Source: Pseudomonadota bacterium
GTDB lineage: Bacteria > Pseudomonadota > Gammaproteobacteria > Burkholderiales > Ferrovaceae
NCBI GenBank assembly: GCA_021808815.1
Contig: JAKBAT010000006.1
Coordinates: 1-32,012 of the forward strand
Direction of reading: 5' to 3'
Length of the DNA stretch: 32,012 nt
Shown here: one piece after another, positions 1 to 9,626 of the stretch
Layout of the letters: every line of letters starts with the position of its first letter
Position numbering within the stretch: position 1 is the stretch's first letter
Made by a program: the position numbers and the translations under genes
The notes under the pieces: model-generated
The model's database searches: none
Told to the model about the DNA's origin: nothing
What the model saw: the letters and a program-made list of their open reading frames with translations, nothing else

Positions 1-365
1 TCGAATGCAGGTCCGAGCACGCTCCGGGCCGCGCGCACCACCGAGAGCTTGGTGCTGCCCACATCGGTCACGATGGCCGTGGGACTGAGGACCGGCGCTG
101 CCTGGCGCAGGACTTCCTCCATCTGGCCCACTGGTACAGCCAGCATGACCAGGTCGGCATCGCGCACCGCCGCGGCGATGTCATGGGCCGTCTGGTCCAC
201 CACCCCCAGATGCCGGGCCGCCGCCAGGTTCACTTCGTCACGGTCGTATCCGACGATCCGGATATCCCCCACGGCCTCGCGCATGGCCAGGGCAAACGAT
301 CCCCCCATCAGCCCCACACCAATGATGGCAAGCGCGCGCGGGCTGTTGCGGCCGGCATCGGGCAT
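1..365 (-). CDS. tyrA: Prephenate dehydrogenase, N-terminal part (runs off left edge)
   Basis: Prephenate/arogenate dehydrogenase makes 4-hydroxyphenylpyruvate in tyrosine synthesis, using NAD(P). Only the first 121 codons lie in the window; the rest is beyond base 1. The visible part is a Rossmann domain: a dinucleotide-binding GVGLMGG at residues 16-22 after a beta strand, an acidic residue at the end of the second strand, and TDVGSTK at residues 100-106, a motif typical of TyrA. The ATG at 365 lies 3 nt after the hisC stop, so the gene is co-transcribed with hisC, pheA, serC and gyrA. This order, normally followed by aroA, is standard in betaproteobacteria. The family call is firm. Whether it prefers prephenate or arogenate cannot be seen, and a fusion to aroA downstream cannot be excluded. 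Confidence 0.93.
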   Translation of the reverse strand, partial: MPDAGRNSPRALAIIGVGLMGGSFALAMREAVGDIRIVGYDRDEVNLAAARHLGVVDQTAHDIAAAVRDADLVMLAVPVGQMEEVLRQAAPVLSPTAIVTDVGSTKLSVVRAARSVLGPAF

Positions 366-368
366 GGT

Positions 369-1475
369 TCAGCGTGCCTCCTCATGCAGCGCACACTCGA
401 GCGCCGCGAGGCAGGCGGCATTCTCACCGGGCAGGCCCACGGTCACCCGCAAATGGCGCGGCATGCCATAGGAGGCCACCGGACGCACGATGATTCCCTG
501 TCGCAACAGGGACTGGTAAATGCGTCCCGCATCACCCACTTCCACCGCCATGAAGTTCCCGCAGGAGGGAATGGTGGGCAGCCCCAGCCGGGCGAACCCG
601 GCTTCCAGTTGCGCCATGCCTTCGGCATTCACGGTGCGGGTACGCTCGAGGAAATCGTGATCCCCCAGTGCCGCCTCGGCGGCCACCAGGGCCAGGGCAT
701 TCACATTGAAGGGCTGGCGCACCCGGTTGAGCAGGTCGATCACTTCCGGATGCGCAAGCCCGAACCCCACGCGCAACCCGGCCAGGCCATAGGCCTTCGA
801 GAAAGTGCGGGCAACCAGCAGGTTGGGCAGCCGGGACAGCCACGCCACGGCATCGTAGCGTTGTGCCGGCGCGAGGTACTCGGTATAGGCCTCGTCCAGC
901 ACCACCAGCACCCGTGGCGGGACCTGCTCCAGGGCCTGAAGCAGGGTCGCTCCGTCCAGCAGGGTACCCGTGGGATTGTTGGGATTGGCGAGGAACAGGA
1001 CGCGCGTGTCCGGGCGCAGCGCGGCCAGCATGGCTTCGAGGTCATGGGCAAAGGCCCATGCCGGCACTTCGATGCCCGTGGCGCCCGTTGCCTGGGTCAC
1101 CAGCGGATAGACGGCAAAGGCATGCTCGGAATACACCGCCGAGGACTCCGGCCCCAGGAACGTGCGCGCCACCAGTTCCAGGACATCGTTGGAACCGTTC
1201 CCCAGCACGATGTGCTCCCGCGTCAGGCCAAAGCGTCGGGCCAGCGCGGTCTTGAGGGCGTAGCCGTTCCCGTCGGGATACAGGGCGAGCTCCGGCAGCG
1301 CCGCCCTCACGGCCTCGATGGCCCGGGGACTGGGCCCCAGGGGGTTTTCATTGGAGGCGAGCTTGATGATGCGTTGCAGCCCCAGCTCGCGTTCCAGTTC
1401 GGAAATGGGCTTGCCCGGCTGGTAGGCCGCAATGCTGCGGATATGCTGCGGCACCAGATCGCAGGCCGGCATCAT
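369..1475 (-). CDS. hisC: Histidinol-phosphate aminotransferase family (aromatic aminotransferase context)
   Basis: This is a 368-residue PLP-dependent fold-type I aminotransferase. HisC converts imidazole acetol phosphate to histidinol phosphate; members in this gene context also transaminate aromatic keto acids. Family marks are SNENPLGPSP near residues 41-50, NPNNPTG near 164-170, DEAY near 194-197, and the Schiff-base lysine K227 in TFSKAYGLAGLR. The start overlaps the pheA stop by 4 nt (ATGA), which suggests translational coupling. A second in-frame ATG follows immediately, so the exact start could be one codon later. Being between pheA and tyrA suggests a main role in phenylalanine/tyrosine synthesis, either as a second HisC copy (hisC2/aroJ-like) or as the only one. 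Which applies depends on whether the his operon elsewhere has its own hisC. Confidence 0.93.
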   Translation of the reverse strand: MMPACDLVPQHIRSIAAYQPGKPISELERELGLQRIIKLASNENPLGPSPRAIEAVRAALPELALYPDGNGYALKTALARRFGLTREHIVLGNGSNDVLELVARTFLGPESSAVYSEHAFAVYPLVTQATGATGIEVPAWAFAHDLEAMLAALRPDTRVLFLANPNNPTGTLLDGATLLQALEQVPPRVLVVLDEAYTEYLAPAQRYDAVAWLSRLPNLLVARTFSKAYGLAGLRVGFGLAHPEVIDLLNRVRQPFNVNALALVAAEAALGDHDFLERTRTVNAEGMAQLEAGFARLGLPTIPSCGNFMAVEVGDAGRIYQSLLRQGIIVRPVASYGMPRHLRVTVGLPGENAACLAALECALHEEAR

Positions 1476-2557
1476 AAGACAGCCACCGGGTACGAGCCCA
1501 ACACCTTGCAGAAGGAGGCCTTGCCGGCAATCTCCCGGATGGCCGCCGCCACCGCAGGATCCTCGCAGTGCCCCTCCACGTCCACGAAGAACACGTACTC
1601 CCAGAGCACCATGCGCGATGGGCGGGATTCCAGGCGGGTCATGCTGACGCCATGTTGCGCCAGTGGCGTCAACAGTTCATGGATGGCCCCGGGACGGTTG
1701 GGCGTGGCAAACACAAGGGAAGTCTTGTCCTGGCCCGAGGGTCCGGGAATTTCCGGGCCCAGCACCAGGAAGCGGGTGGTATTGGAAGCCTCGTCCTCGA
1801 TATCGCCCTGCAGCACGTGCAACCCGAAGCGTTCGCCGGCCAGTTCGCCCGCGATGGCGGCAGCGTCGGAGCGTTCTGCCACCAGCCGGGCGGCTTCGGC
1901 ATTGCTGGCCACCGCCACGCGTTCGGCATGGGGCAAGTGGGCATTGAGCCAATGCTGGCACTGCCCGAGTGATTGCCCGTGGGAGTACACCGTGCGAATG
2001 GCGGACAGGTCGGTCAGCGCGGGGGCGGCAAGCAGCTGGTGGCGAATGCGCAACTGGATTTCCCCGCAGGCTTTCAGCGAGGTTTCGATCATCAGGTCCA
2101 GCGTCCGGCCCACGGCCCCTTCGGTGGAATTTTCCACGGGCACCACGGCAAAATCCGCCTTGCCGGTTTCCGTGGTACGAAACACGTCTTCCAGGGTGGC
2201 ACAACCCACCGTCTGGGCCGCATGGCCAAACTGGCGCACGGCCGCGGCTTCGGAATAGGTGCCTGCGGGCCCCAGGCAGGCCACCGTGACGGGGCGTTCG
2301 AAGGCCAGGCAGGCGGACATGATTTCACGGAACAGGAAAGCCACCGTGTCACCGGACAGGGGACCCGGATTATGCGTGCGCACGCCGCGCAGCACCTGGG
2401 CTTCGCGCTCGGGGCGATACAGCACGCCAGTCTTGAGGCGGCCGATGTCTCCCGCCGCGCGCGCGCGCGCATTGACCAGGCGCAGGATGTCGAGATCGAT
2501 GCGGTCGATCTCTTCGCGCAAGGATTGCAATGTCACTTCTGGTTTACGGTCAGCCAT
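1472..2557 (-). CDS. pheA: Bifunctional chorismate mutase / prephenate dehydratase (P-protein)
   Basis: The enzyme converts chorismate to prephenate and then to phenylpyruvate in phenylalanine synthesis. Its 361 residues match the bacterial P-protein. An AroQ-type chorismate mutase helix bundle takes up about residues 8-85. A prephenate dehydratase domain starts near residue 90, with GPAGTYS at 96-102 and the catalytic NTTRF at 259-263. A C-terminal ACT domain starts near residue 278 and carries ESRP at 310-313, the signature of phenylalanine feedback binding. The gene overlaps serC upstream by 8 nt and hisC downstream by 4 nt, so it sits in one operon from gyrA to tyrA. No leader peptide or attenuator is visible, as expected with no gap upstream. 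Confidence 0.96.
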   Translation of the reverse strand: MADRKPEVTLQSLREEIDRIDLDILRLVNARARAAGDIGRLKTGVLYRPEREAQVLRGVRTHNPGPLSGDTVAFLFREIMSACLAFERPVTVACLGPAGTYSEAAAVRQFGHAAQTVGCATLEDVFRTTETGKADFAVVPVENSTEGAVGRTLDLMIETSLKACGEIQLRIRHQLLAAPALTDLSAIRTVYSHGQSLGQCQHWLNAHLPHAERVAVASNAEAARLVAERSDAAAIAGELAGERFGLHVLQGDIEDEASNTTRFLVLGPEIPGPSGQDKTSLVFATPNRPGAIHELLTPLAQHGVSMTRLESRPSRMVLWEYVFFVDVEGHCEDPAVAAAIREIAGKASFCKVLGSYPVAVL

Positions 2558-3629
2558 ATCGACGCTCGAAATCGGACATGAAGTTCACCAGCGCTTTCAC
2601 GCCTTCCACAGGCATAGCATTGTAGAGGGATGCCCGCATCCCGCCTACCACCCTGTGGCCCCGCAGCTGGTGCAGGCCATTCTGGGCCGCCTCCCTGAGA
2701 AACACGCTGTCCAGTGCAGGCGTCGGCAGTTGAAAAGGTACGTTCATGCGCGATCGGTCCTCGCGCCGCACCTGCGTGCGGTAAAACCCGCCAGCATCGA
2801 GAAAATCATACAACAGACCGGATTTCTCGCGGCTGAGCCGTTCCATGGCACGCAACCCGCCCTGGCGCCGAATCCACTGGAACACCAGCCCCGCGACCCA
2901 GATGGTGAAGGTGGGGGGGGTGTTGAGCATGGAATGTGCCTGGGCCTGACGCTGATAGTCCATCAGGAACGGGGTGCCCGGGGCAGCCGGTTTGAGCAGG
3001 TCGTCACGGATGAGGGCAATGCTCAGCCCAGCCGGACCAATGTTTTTCTGGGCCCCGGCGTAAACCAGGCCGAATCTGGAAATATCCATGGGGCGCGACA
3101 GGAAATGGGACGACATGTCCACCACCAGGGGTACCGGGCCCGTGTCCGGCACCCAGAAAAACTCGAGGCCTTCGATCGTTTCGTTGGAACAGTAATGCAC
3201 GTAGGCCGCCCGGGGATCGAGCCGCCATTCGGACTGGGGAGGAATGGCCCCGCATCCGTCACCACGGTTGGATGCCACGATGTTGACGGTGCAGTAACGC
3301 CGCCCCTCCTCGATGGCCCGGGTGGACCAGTGGCCGGTTTCCACATAGTCGGCACGCGGGTTGCCCTGCAGCAGGTTGAGGGGAATCATGTCCCAGTGGG
3401 CGCTCGCCCCTTCCTGGCAGAACACCACCCGGTAATGGTCCGGAAGATCCAGCAACTCGCGCAGGTCCAGTTCCGCCTGGGACAGGATGCCGGCAAACTC
3501 CGGGCTGCGGTGGCTCAGTTCCATGACCGACATTCCGGTGCCGCGCCAGTCAGGCAGCTCCTGCTGTACCTGGGTAATGACTTCCGTGGGGAGCGTGGCT
3601 GGCCCCGCCGAAAAGTTGAAGGCGCGCAT
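2550..3629 (-). CDS. serC: Phosphoserine aminotransferase
   Basis: SerC converts 3-phosphohydroxypyruvate and glutamate to phosphoserine in serine synthesis, and acts in the PLP pathway in many bacteria. The 359-residue protein starts with the family N-terminus NFSAGPATLP. The PLP lysine is K195 in AGAQKNIGPAG, with D171 and Q194 where the cofactor ring is usually held, and HW at residues 100-101. The ring/phosphate-binding loop reads QEGASAHWDMIPLNLL (residues 72-87), while most relatives have QGGAS-QF there, so a glycine is replaced by glutamate. The reading frame is intact. It starts 3 nt after gyrA ends and overlaps pheA by 8 nt. A run of eight C on the coding strand (plus-strand 2913-2920) is in frame. 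Confidence 0.95.
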   Translation of the reverse strand: MRAFNFSAGPATLPTEVITQVQQELPDWRGTGMSVMELSHRSPEFAGILSQAELDLRELLDLPDHYRVVFCQEGASAHWDMIPLNLLQGNPRADYVETGHWSTRAIEEGRRYCTVNIVASNRGDGCGAIPPQSEWRLDPRAAYVHYCSNETIEGLEFFWVPDTGPVPLVVDMSSHFLSRPMDISRFGLVYAGAQKNIGPAGLSIALIRDDLLKPAAPGTPFLMDYQRQAQAHSMLNTPPTFTIWVAGLVFQWIRRQGGLRAMERLSREKSGLLYDFLDAGGFYRTQVRREDRSRMNVPFQLPTPALDSVFLREAAQNGLHQLRGHRVVGGMRASLYNAMPVEGVKALVNFMSDFERRYG

Positions 3630-3632
3630 GGG

Positions 3633-6206
3633 TCAGCTTTCGACCGGCTCGGATTCGGCTTCCGCCTCGGATTCGGACTCGTCGATGCGACTCAGGGAAA
3701 CGAGTTTCTCCCCCTCGTCCAGGGCAATCAGGGTGACCCCCTGGGTGGCACGGCTCATTTCGCGGATTTCCTGGACGCGGGTGCGGATCAGCACCCCACC
3801 GGTGGTGATCAGCATCAGCTCGTCATCGGGATTGACCAATGCCGCGCTCACCACCTTGCCGTTGCGGACCGACGTCTGGATGGCAATCATGCCCTGCCCG
3901 CCCCGTCCATGGCGTGTGTATTCGGTAATGGGCGTACGCTTGCCGTAACCGTTTTCCGTGGCCGTGAGCACGGACTGGGATTCGTTTTCGGCCACCAGCA
4001 TGGCAATCACGCTCTGTCCCTCGGCCAGGCGCATGCCCCGTACACCGCGTGCCGTGCGCCCCATGGGGCGCACATCCTCTTCGGCAAAGCGCACGGCCTT
4101 GCCCTCATCGGAGAACAGCATGACGTCATGGGCCCCATCCGTGATCGCCACGCCCACCAGGTAATCGCCCGGATCAAGGTCGACGGCGATGATGCCCGCC
4201 GCGCGCGGGCGGGAGAAATCAGTGAGCGGCGTTTTCTTGACGGTACCCAGGGCGGTGGACATGAACACGAAATGCTGGGCATCGAATTCTTTCACCGGCA
4301 GGATGGCATTGATTTTTTCACCTTCATCCAGCGACAGCAGGTTGATGATGGGTTTGCCTCGGCTGGTGCGGTTGCCCGCCGGCACGTTGAACACGCGCAA
4401 CCAGTAAACCCGCCCATGGCTGGAGAAGCACAGGATGTGGTCGTGGGTATTGGCCACGAACAACCGCTCGATGAAGTCGTCTTCCTTGGTGGCGGCTGCC
4501 TGCTTGCCCCTTCCGCCACGGCGCTGGGCCCGGTAATCGGCCACCGGCTGGGATTTGATGTAGCCGCCATGGGACAGTGTCACCACCACCTCTTCCGGCG
4601 TGATCAGGTCCTCGTAATCCAGGTCTTCCGCGTTTTCCACGATTTCACTGCGGCGCGCATCACCAAAGGTGGCCTTGATGGCCGCGAGCTCGTCCGAAAT
4701 GATGCGGCTGATGCGTTCGGGATGGGCAAGGATGTCGAGCAGGTCGGCAATGCGCACCATCACCTCGCGGTATTCGTCGAGGATTTTTTCCTGTTCGAGC
4801 CCGGTCAGGCGCTGCAACTGCATTTCCAGGATGGCCACCGCCTGGGTTTCGGAAAGGTGGTAACCGTCGGCCTGCTGGCCGAACATGGGGGCAAGCCCTG
4901 CGGGACGCGACGCGCTTTCCGGGGCCCGGGCCAACATCTCCTGCACCAGCGATGAGGGCCAGGCGCGTGCCATCAGGGCATCCCGGGCCACTGGGCGGGA
5001 AGCGGAAGCCTTGATCAGGGCAATGATCTCGTCCACGTTGGACAACGCCACCGCCAGGCCCTCGAGGATATGGGCCCGCTCCCGCGCCTTGTTCAGGTCG
5101 AATACGGTACGCCGGGTGACCACTTCGCGCCGGTGGCGCAGGAACGCCTCGAGGAACTGCTTGAGGTTGAGCAGGCGCGGCTGGTTATCCACCAGGGCCA
5201 CCATGTTCATGCCGAAGGATTCCTGCAACTGTGTTTGCTTGAAAAGATTGTTGAGCACCACTTCCGGCAGCTCGCCACGCTTGAGCTCGATGACCATGCG
5301 CATGCCCGACTTGTCGGACTCGTCGCGCAGGTCGGAAATGCCTTCGATGCGCTTCTCGCGCACCAGCTCCGCAATCTTGATGATGAGATTGGCCTTGTTG
5401 ACCTGGTAGGGCAGCTCGTCCACGATGATGGCCTGCCGGCCATTACCCTTTTCGATCTCCTCCACGTGCGTGCGGGAACGCATCAACACCCGTCCGCGCC
5501 CGGTGAGGTAGCCCTCGCGGACCGAGGCCGTGCCATAAATGATGCCACGCGTGGGGAAGTCGGGCGCCGGAATGATGGCAATCAGGTCCTCGATACGGAT
5601 GTCCGGATTGGCCAGCAGTGCCTGGCAGGCATCCACCACTTCGCCGAGGTTATGCGGAGGGATGTTGGTGGCCATGCCCACGGCAATGCCGGAAGACCCG
5701 TTGACCAGCAGGTTGGGAAAACGGGCCGGGAGGATCAGGGGTTCCTTTTCCGAGCCGTCGTAATTGGGCCCGAAATCCACCGTATTGCGATCGATGTCCG
5801 CCAGGAGCTCGTGCGTGATGCGGGCCATGCGGATTTCCGTGTAACGCATGGCAGCCGGGTTGTCTCCATCCACCGAACCGAAATTGCCCTGTCCATCCAC
5901 CAGCGGGTAGCGCAGGGAGAAATCCTGTGCCATGCGCACGATGGCATCGTAGACCGCCGTGTCGCCATGGGGATGGTACTTACCGATCACGTCCCCCACG
6001 ATGCGGGCTGACTTCTTGTAGGGCTTGTTGAAGTCGTTGGACAGCTCGTGCATGGCATAGAGCACGCGCCGGTGCACCGGCTTGAGCCCGTCGCGCACAT
6101 CCGGCAACGCCCGCCCCACGATGACGCTCATGGCGTATTCCAGGTAGGAACGGCGCATCTCGTCTTCGAGGCTGACGGGGAGGGTTTCCTTGGCAAATGA
6201 AGTCAT
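3633..6206 (-). CDS. gyrA: DNA gyrase subunit A
   Basis: GyrA is the breakage-reunion subunit of type II topoisomerase; with GyrB it introduces negative supercoils. The protein has 857 residues. The N-terminal winged-helix/tower region includes the catalytic tyrosine Y122 in [10 protein letters not shown]. The quinolone-determining segment near residues 78-87 reads [10 protein letters not shown], with Thr at position 83 and Asp at 87. The C-terminal beta-pinwheel contains the GyrA box QRRGGRGK, which separates gyrase from ParC. The tail is acidic (glutamate- and serine-rich). It is the first gene of the minus-strand block, and its promoter must lie in the 6207-6373 gap shared with the divergent ompA-like gene. 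gyrA-serC-pheA linkage is typical of betaproteobacteria. Confidence 0.98.
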   Translation of the reverse strand: MTSFAKETLPVSLEDEMRRSYLEYAMSVIVGRALPDVRDGLKPVHRRVLYAMHELSNDFNKPYKKSARIVGDVIGKYHPHGDTAVYDAIVRMAQDFSLRYPLVDGQGNFGSVDGDNPAAMRYTEIRMARITHELLADIDRNTVDFGPNYDGSEKEPLILPARFPNLLVNGSSGIAVGMATNIPPHNLGEVVDACQALLANPDIRIEDLIAIIPAPDFPTRGIIYGTASVREGYLTGRGRVLMRSRTHVEEIEKGNGRQAIIVDELPYQVNKANLIIKIAELVREKRIEGISDLRDESDKSGMRMVIELKRGELPEVVLNNLFKQTQLQESFGMNMVALVDNQPRLLNLKQFLEAFLRHRREVVTRRTVFDLNKARERAHILEGLAVALSNVDEIIALIKASASRPVARDALMARAWPSSLVQEMLARAPESASRPAGLAPMFGQQADGYHLSETQAVAILEMQLQRLTGLEQEKILDEYREVMVRIADLLDILAHPERISRIISDELAAIKATFGDARRSEIVENAEDLDYEDLITPEEVVVTLSHGGYIKSQPVADYRAQRRGGRGKQAAATKEDDFIERLFVANTHDHILCFSSHGRVYWLRVFNVPAGNRTSRGKPIINLLSLDEGEKINAILPVKEFDAQHFVFMSTALGTVKKTPLTDFSRPRAAGIIAVDLDPGDYLVGVAITDGAHDVMLFSDEGKAVRFAEEDVRPMGRTARGVRGMRLAEGQSVIAMLVAENESQSVLTATENGYGKRTPITEYTRHGRGGQGMIAIQTSVRNGKVVSAALVNPDDELMLITTGGVLIRTRVQEIREMSRATQGVTLIALDEGEKLVSLSRIDESESEAEAESEPVES

Positions 6207-6287
6207 AGGGCAGCGCGCGGGGGGTGAGGAATTATTGGGAAATCAAATCGTGAAATGTTATCACAACCTGAGCTTGCCATAATCCAT

Positions 6288-6308
6288 TATAATTTTATCG
6301 CTCGATAA
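6288..6308 (+). promoter_or_regulatory. Candidate -10 box and adjacent palindrome ahead of the ompA-like gene
   Basis: The 167-nt gap between gyrA and ompA is AT-rich. A perfect consensus -10 box, TATAAT, lies at 6288-6293 on the plus strand, but no good -35 box sits at 16-18 nt upstream. Directly after it is an inverted repeat, TTATCG-CT-CGATAA (6295-6308), at about the expected transcription start. The ompA-like gene then has a ribosome site GGAGA at 6360-6364. A minus-strand promoter for gyrA must share this gap; AATAAT near 6230 is only a weak -10 candidate. Confidence 0.4.
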
Positions 6309-6373
6309 CTGGCGATGATCCAGGAAACCATCCCAACAACAATCAATATCGTCCTACACGGAGACCAACCATC

Positions 6374-7030
6374 ATGAAACCGCTCAAGACCCGCCATCCC
6401 GTCCTGCAGACCAGCCTTGCCCTGTCGTTCCTGGCACTTTCCGCCGTGGCATTGGCCGATCCCGGCTACCCTGCCCTGGTGCACTCAACCGATGGCCAGG
6501 TGGTGCGCGACAATTACGGCGAATGCTGGGGCACAGGAACGAATGACATGACCATGCACCCCACCACCGAGTGTGGCCAGGCCGCCCCAGTAGCCCCCAA
6601 AGCTGCTCCGGCCCCTGCCCCCGTGGCAGCAGCAGCCCCGATGGCTCCGGCCCCCGCTCCGGTGGCCAAGGCCCCTGACATCACCCTCTCGGCGGATGCC
6701 CTGTTCGATTTCAACAAGTCGGTGCTGAAACCCGAAGGTAAAACCGCCATCGACAATGAACTCAAGCGCACCAAGTTTGAGGGTGGCGGCGTCGGCGTCC
6801 GCTCCATCAAGGTCGTGGGCAACACCGATTCCATCGGCTCCGCCGCATACAACCAGAAACTGTCCGAGCGACGTGCCAATGCCGTCAAGGATTACCTGGT
6901 GAGCAAAGGCGTTCCGGCCGACAAGATCCAAACCGAAGGCCATGGCCTGCGGGATCCCGTGGCCAGCAACAAGACCAAGGAAGGCCGTGCCAAGAACCGT
7001 CGTGCCGACATCTGGTTTGAAACCAAGTAA
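6374..7030 (+). CDS. ompA: OmpA/OprF-type outer-membrane protein with peptidoglycan-binding domain
   Basis: This is a 218-residue structural envelope protein. Residues 1-28 form a signal peptide ending in an AxA-type cleavage site before DPGYP. A short mature N-terminal segment with two cysteines (GECWG and TECGQ) follows, then an Ala/Pro-rich hinge at about residues 68-100, and an OmpA C-terminal domain at about 105-218. In that domain, [21 protein letters not shown], the LSERRA helix and the closing NRRADI are the peptidoglycan-binding signature. There is no eight-stranded beta barrel domain, so it is a short betaproteobacterial OmpA-like protein rather than an E. coli OmpA. The ribosome site GGAGA is 9 nt from the ATG. 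ubiG begins inside its last codons, so the two are probably coupled. Confidence 0.9.
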   Translation: MKPLKTRHPVLQTSLALSFLALSAVALADPGYPALVHSTDGQVVRDNYGECWGTGTNDMTMHPTTECGQAAPVAPKAAPAPAPVAAAAPMAPAPAPVAKAPDITLSADALFDFNKSVLKPEGKTAIDNELKRTKFEGGGVGVRSIKVVGNTDSIGSAAYNQKLSERRANAVKDYLVSKGVPADKIQTEGHGLRDPVASNKTKEGRAKNRRADIWFETK

Positions 7031-7718
7031 CCTCGATCCTGCCGAACTCGCCAAGTTCAGTGCGCTGGCCCACCGCTGGTGGGATTCCCAGAGCGAGTTC
7101 AAACCCCTGCATGACATCAATCCGCTCCGACTGGAGTGGATTGATGCCCATGCCGGCCTCTCCGGCAAGCGCGTGGTGGATGTGGGCTGCGGCGGGGGCA
7201 TCCTGACGGAGGCCATGGCACGAGCCGGTGCCCAGGTCACGGGCATCGACCTCGCGGAAAAACCCCTGGGCGTGGCCCGGCTCCACCTGCTGGAAAGCGG
7301 CCTGCAGGCCGACTACCGCCTCGTCAGTGCGGAAGCGCTGGCCGAGGAAGAGCCCGGCGGGTTCGATGTGGTGACCTGCATGGAAATGCTGGAACACGTG
7401 CCCCAGCCGGAGAGTACCCTGCGTGCCTGTGCCGCGCTGCTCAAACCCGGCGGGCATGCTTTCTTCTCGACGCTCAACCGCAATCCGAAAGCCTATGCCA
7501 TGGCCGTGATCGGTGCCGAGTACGTGCTGAGGTTGCTGCCCCGTGGTACCCATGATTACGAACGGTTCATCAAGCCTTCCGAACTGGCACGCATGGCCCG
7601 CGCCAGCGGCCTGACCCTGCAACATCTCAGCGGCCTGCAGTATCGGCCAATTTCCAGAACCTACCGGTTGGGGCAGGACGCCAGCGTCAATTACCTGGTG
7701 CACTGCACGCGCACGTGA
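7017..7718 (+). CDS. ubiG: Ubiquinone biosynthesis O-methyltransferase
   Basis: UbiG is the SAM-dependent O-methyltransferase that acts twice in ubiquinone synthesis, at the membrane surface. The SAM site is VVDVGCGGG (about residues 53-61) followed by an acidic ribose-binding turn (GIDL). The family N-terminus [12 protein letters not shown] and [12 protein letters not shown] are clear. No ATG lies where homologs start. The best fit is TTG at 7017, giving [14 protein letters not shown] and 233 residues, close to the family length, and overlapping ompA by 14 nt. An ATG at 6942 would add 25 residues whose bases are fixed by the ompA frame, so I prefer TTG; GTG at 7002 is possible. The stop overlaps the GTG start of the next gene by 4 nt. 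Confidence 0.92.
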   Translation: MKPSNLDPAELAKFSALAHRWWDSQSEFKPLHDINPLRLEWIDAHAGLSGKRVVDVGCGGGILTEAMARAGAQVTGIDLAEKPLGVARLHLLESGLQADYRLVSAEALAEEEPGGFDVVTCMEMLEHVPQPESTLRACAALLKPGGHAFFSTLNRNPKAYAMAVIGAEYVLRLLPRGTHDYERFIKPSELARMARASGLTLQHLSGLQYRPISRTYRLGQDASVNYLVHCTRT

Positions 7719-8374
7719 TCCAAGGCATCCTGTTCGACCTGGACGGCACCCTTGCGGATACCGCCCCTGACCTGGGGTTTGCCCTCAACACCCTGCTTGA
7801 GCGCTATGACCGCCCTCCCGTCTCCCTGGATGTGCTGCGCACCCGCGCCTCGCAGGGTGCCCGCGGGTTGCTGGAAGCCGGGTTCGGCATCCAGCCGGGG
7901 GCACCTTTTTTCGACGAATTGCGCGATGAGTTCCTGGCGCTCTACCGGGACAACCTGTGCCGCAGGACCACCCTCTTCGCAGGCGTCGCCTCCCTGCTTG
8001 AGGCGCTGGACGCCCGGGCAATGCCCTGGGGGATCGTCACCAACAAGCTGGCGCAGTTCACGCAACCGCTGGTGGCCCAGCTGGGACTGGCAGACCGCGC
8101 AGCCTGCATCGTGAGCGGGGATACCTACGCCAAACCCAAACCCTATCCCGATCCCCTGCTGGGTGCGGCACGCGAGCTGGAACTCGCACCCGGGACACTG
8201 CTCTACGTGGGGGACGACGAACGGGACATGCAGGCCGCCCAGGCCGCCGGGATGGGGGGCATCGTGGCCCGTTACGGTTACCTTGGCAATGGCACCCCCC
8301 CCGAAACCTGGCATGCCCTCGGCTGGATCGACAAACCCCATGAACTCATGCAATTCCTCCATGACCGTGACTGA
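7715..8374 (+). CDS. gph: Phosphoglycolate phosphatase-type HAD hydrolase
   Basis: This is a 219-residue HAD-superfamily phosphatase. The nucleophile motif DLDGTL is at residues 8-13 (D8 nucleophile, D10 acid/base). Motif II is VTNK, motif III is the lysine in AKPKPYP, and motif IV is GDDERD, with an alpha-helical cap between motifs I and II. The gene next to ubiG in betaproteobacteria is normally Gph, which removes 2-phosphoglycolate formed by DNA repair and, in autotrophs, by Rubisco oxygenation. It could instead be the closely related MupP-type phosphatase. The start is GTG at 7715, overlapping the ubiG stop as GTGA. The 3' end overlaps the next gene by 14 nt. Confidence 0.87.
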   Translation: MIQGILFDLDGTLADTAPDLGFALNTLLERYDRPPVSLDVLRTRASQGARGLLEAGFGIQPGAPFFDELRDEFLALYRDNLCRRTTLFAGVASLLEALDARAMPWGIVTNKLAQFTQPLVAQLGLADRAACIVSGDTYAKPKPYPDPLLGAARELELAPGTLLYVGDDERDMQAAQAAGMGGIVARYGYLGNGTPPETWHALGWIDKPHELMQFLHDRD

Positions 8375-9626
8375 AGGACGCACGCCCGAACTGCTCGCCC
8401 CCTGCGGCTCCCTTGAGATGCTGGAGACGGCCCTGCACTTCGGGGCCGATGCCGTGTATGCCGGGCAACCCCGCTACAGCTTGAGGGTCCGCAACAACGA
8501 TTTCGGGCGCCTCGAACAGCTCGCGGAAGGGATTCGGCGCACCCACGCCCTGGGCCGGCAGTTTTACCTGGTGAGCAACCTCCTGCCCCACAATGCCAAG
8601 GTGAAAACCTTCCTGGCGGACATGGCACCGGCCGTCGCCCTGCGGCCCGATGCCCTCATCATGTCCGACCCCGGCCTCATCATGATGGCGCGGGAACAAT
8701 GGCCGGACATGCCCATTCACCTCTCGGTCCAGGCCAATACCCTCAATTCCCCTTCCGTGCGCTTCTGGCAGCGCATGGGCATCGCGCGCATCATCCTGTC
8801 GCGCGAACTGTCGCTGGAGGAAATTGCCGAAATCCGCCAGGACTGCCCGGACATGGGACTGGAAGTGTTCGTGCATGGGGCCCTGTGCATCGCCTATTCC
8901 GGCCGCTGCCTGCTCTCCGGTTACTTCAACCACCGTGATCCCAACCAGGGCACCTGCACCAACTCCTGCCGCTGGAATTACGAAGTCAAGCCGGCACAGG
9001 CCTCTGCCGACGGCGACCTGTACCTGCTGGAAGAATCCGAACGCCCCGGGCAACTCATGCCCATCGAAGAGGACGAGCACGGCACCTACGTGCTCAATTC
9101 CAAGGATTTGCGGGCCATCGAACACGTGCAGCGGCTGGTGGCCCTGGGCATCGACTCGCTCAAGATCGAAGGGCGGACCAAGTCCGCCTACTACGTGGCG
9201 CGCACCTGCCAGTCCTATCGCCAGGCCATTGACGATGCCTGTGCCGGACGTCCCTTCGACCCGCACCTGCTGGGAGCCCTGGAAGGCCTGGCCAACCGCG
9301 GCTATACGGCTGGCTTCTACGAACGCCACCCCGACCAGGACTACCAGAATTATTTACGGGGTCATTCCGAATCGAGCCGCAGCCTGTACGTGGGCGACGT
9401 GGTGGGCTATACGCCAGAGGGCCTGGCCCGGGTCGCCGTGAAGAACCGCTTTGCCGTGGGGGACCGGCTGGAAATCATACACCCGGGCGGAAATCGGGAA
9501 TTCCGCCTGGAAACCTTGCAGGACCGGGAGGGGCTGCCTACCGAGGTGGCCCCCGGCAGCGGACATGAAGTGCGCCTGCCCCTTCCTGCCGGGCTGGAGC
9601 GGGCGTTCATTGCCCGCTTTCTCTGA
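8361..9626 (+). CDS. trhP: U32 family protein, TrhP/YegQ-like tRNA uridine hydroxylation protein
   Basis: The 421-residue protein belongs to the collagenase-like U32 family. Its TrhP (YegQ) branch is needed for 5-hydroxyuridine at tRNA position 34 rather than for proteolysis. It opens with ELLAPCGSLEM, a typical U32 N-terminus, and has the U32 signature around residues 168-186 (EVFVHGALC then SGRCLLSG). Four cysteines at 176, 183, 199 and 203, the last two in GTCTNSCRW, fit the iron-sulfur site proposed for this family. The start chosen is ATG at 8361, which gives a standard N-terminus and overlaps gph by 14 nt; longer readings only add residues translated from the gph frame. The C-terminal domain is slightly shorter than in E. 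coli YegQ. Assignment to the YegQ branch rather than UbiU or RlhA rests on the overall look of the sequence. Confidence 0.8.
   Translation: MTVTEGRTPELLAPCGSLEMLETALHFGADAVYAGQPRYSLRVRNNDFGRLEQLAEGIRRTHALGRQFYLVSNLLPHNAKVKTFLADMAPAVALRPDALIMSDPGLIMMAREQWPDMPIHLSVQANTLNSPSVRFWQRMGIARIILSRELSLEEIAEIRQDCPDMGLEVFVHGALCIAYSGRCLLSGYFNHRDPNQGTCTNSCRWNYEVKPAQASADGDLYLLEESERPGQLMPIEEDEHGTYVLNSKDLRAIEHVQRLVALGIDSLKIEGRTKSAYYVARTCQSYRQAIDDACAGRPFDPHLLGALEGLANRGYTAGFYERHPDQDYQNYLRGHSESSRSLYVGDVVGYTPEGLARVAVKNRFAVGDRLEIIHPGGNREFRLETLQDREGLPTEVAPGSGHEVRLPLPAGLERAFIARFL

Noticed and set aside
2259-4955. An 898-codon open frame on the plus strand across pheA, serC and gyrA
   Set aside because: It is antisense to three well-conserved enzymes, has no family motifs and shows the His/Gly/Arg-rich look of a GC-rich shadow frame.
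5945-5961. GyrA Thr at position 83 as a quinolone-resistance mutation
   Set aside because: Threonine at this position is normal wild type in many bacteria, and D87 is unchanged.
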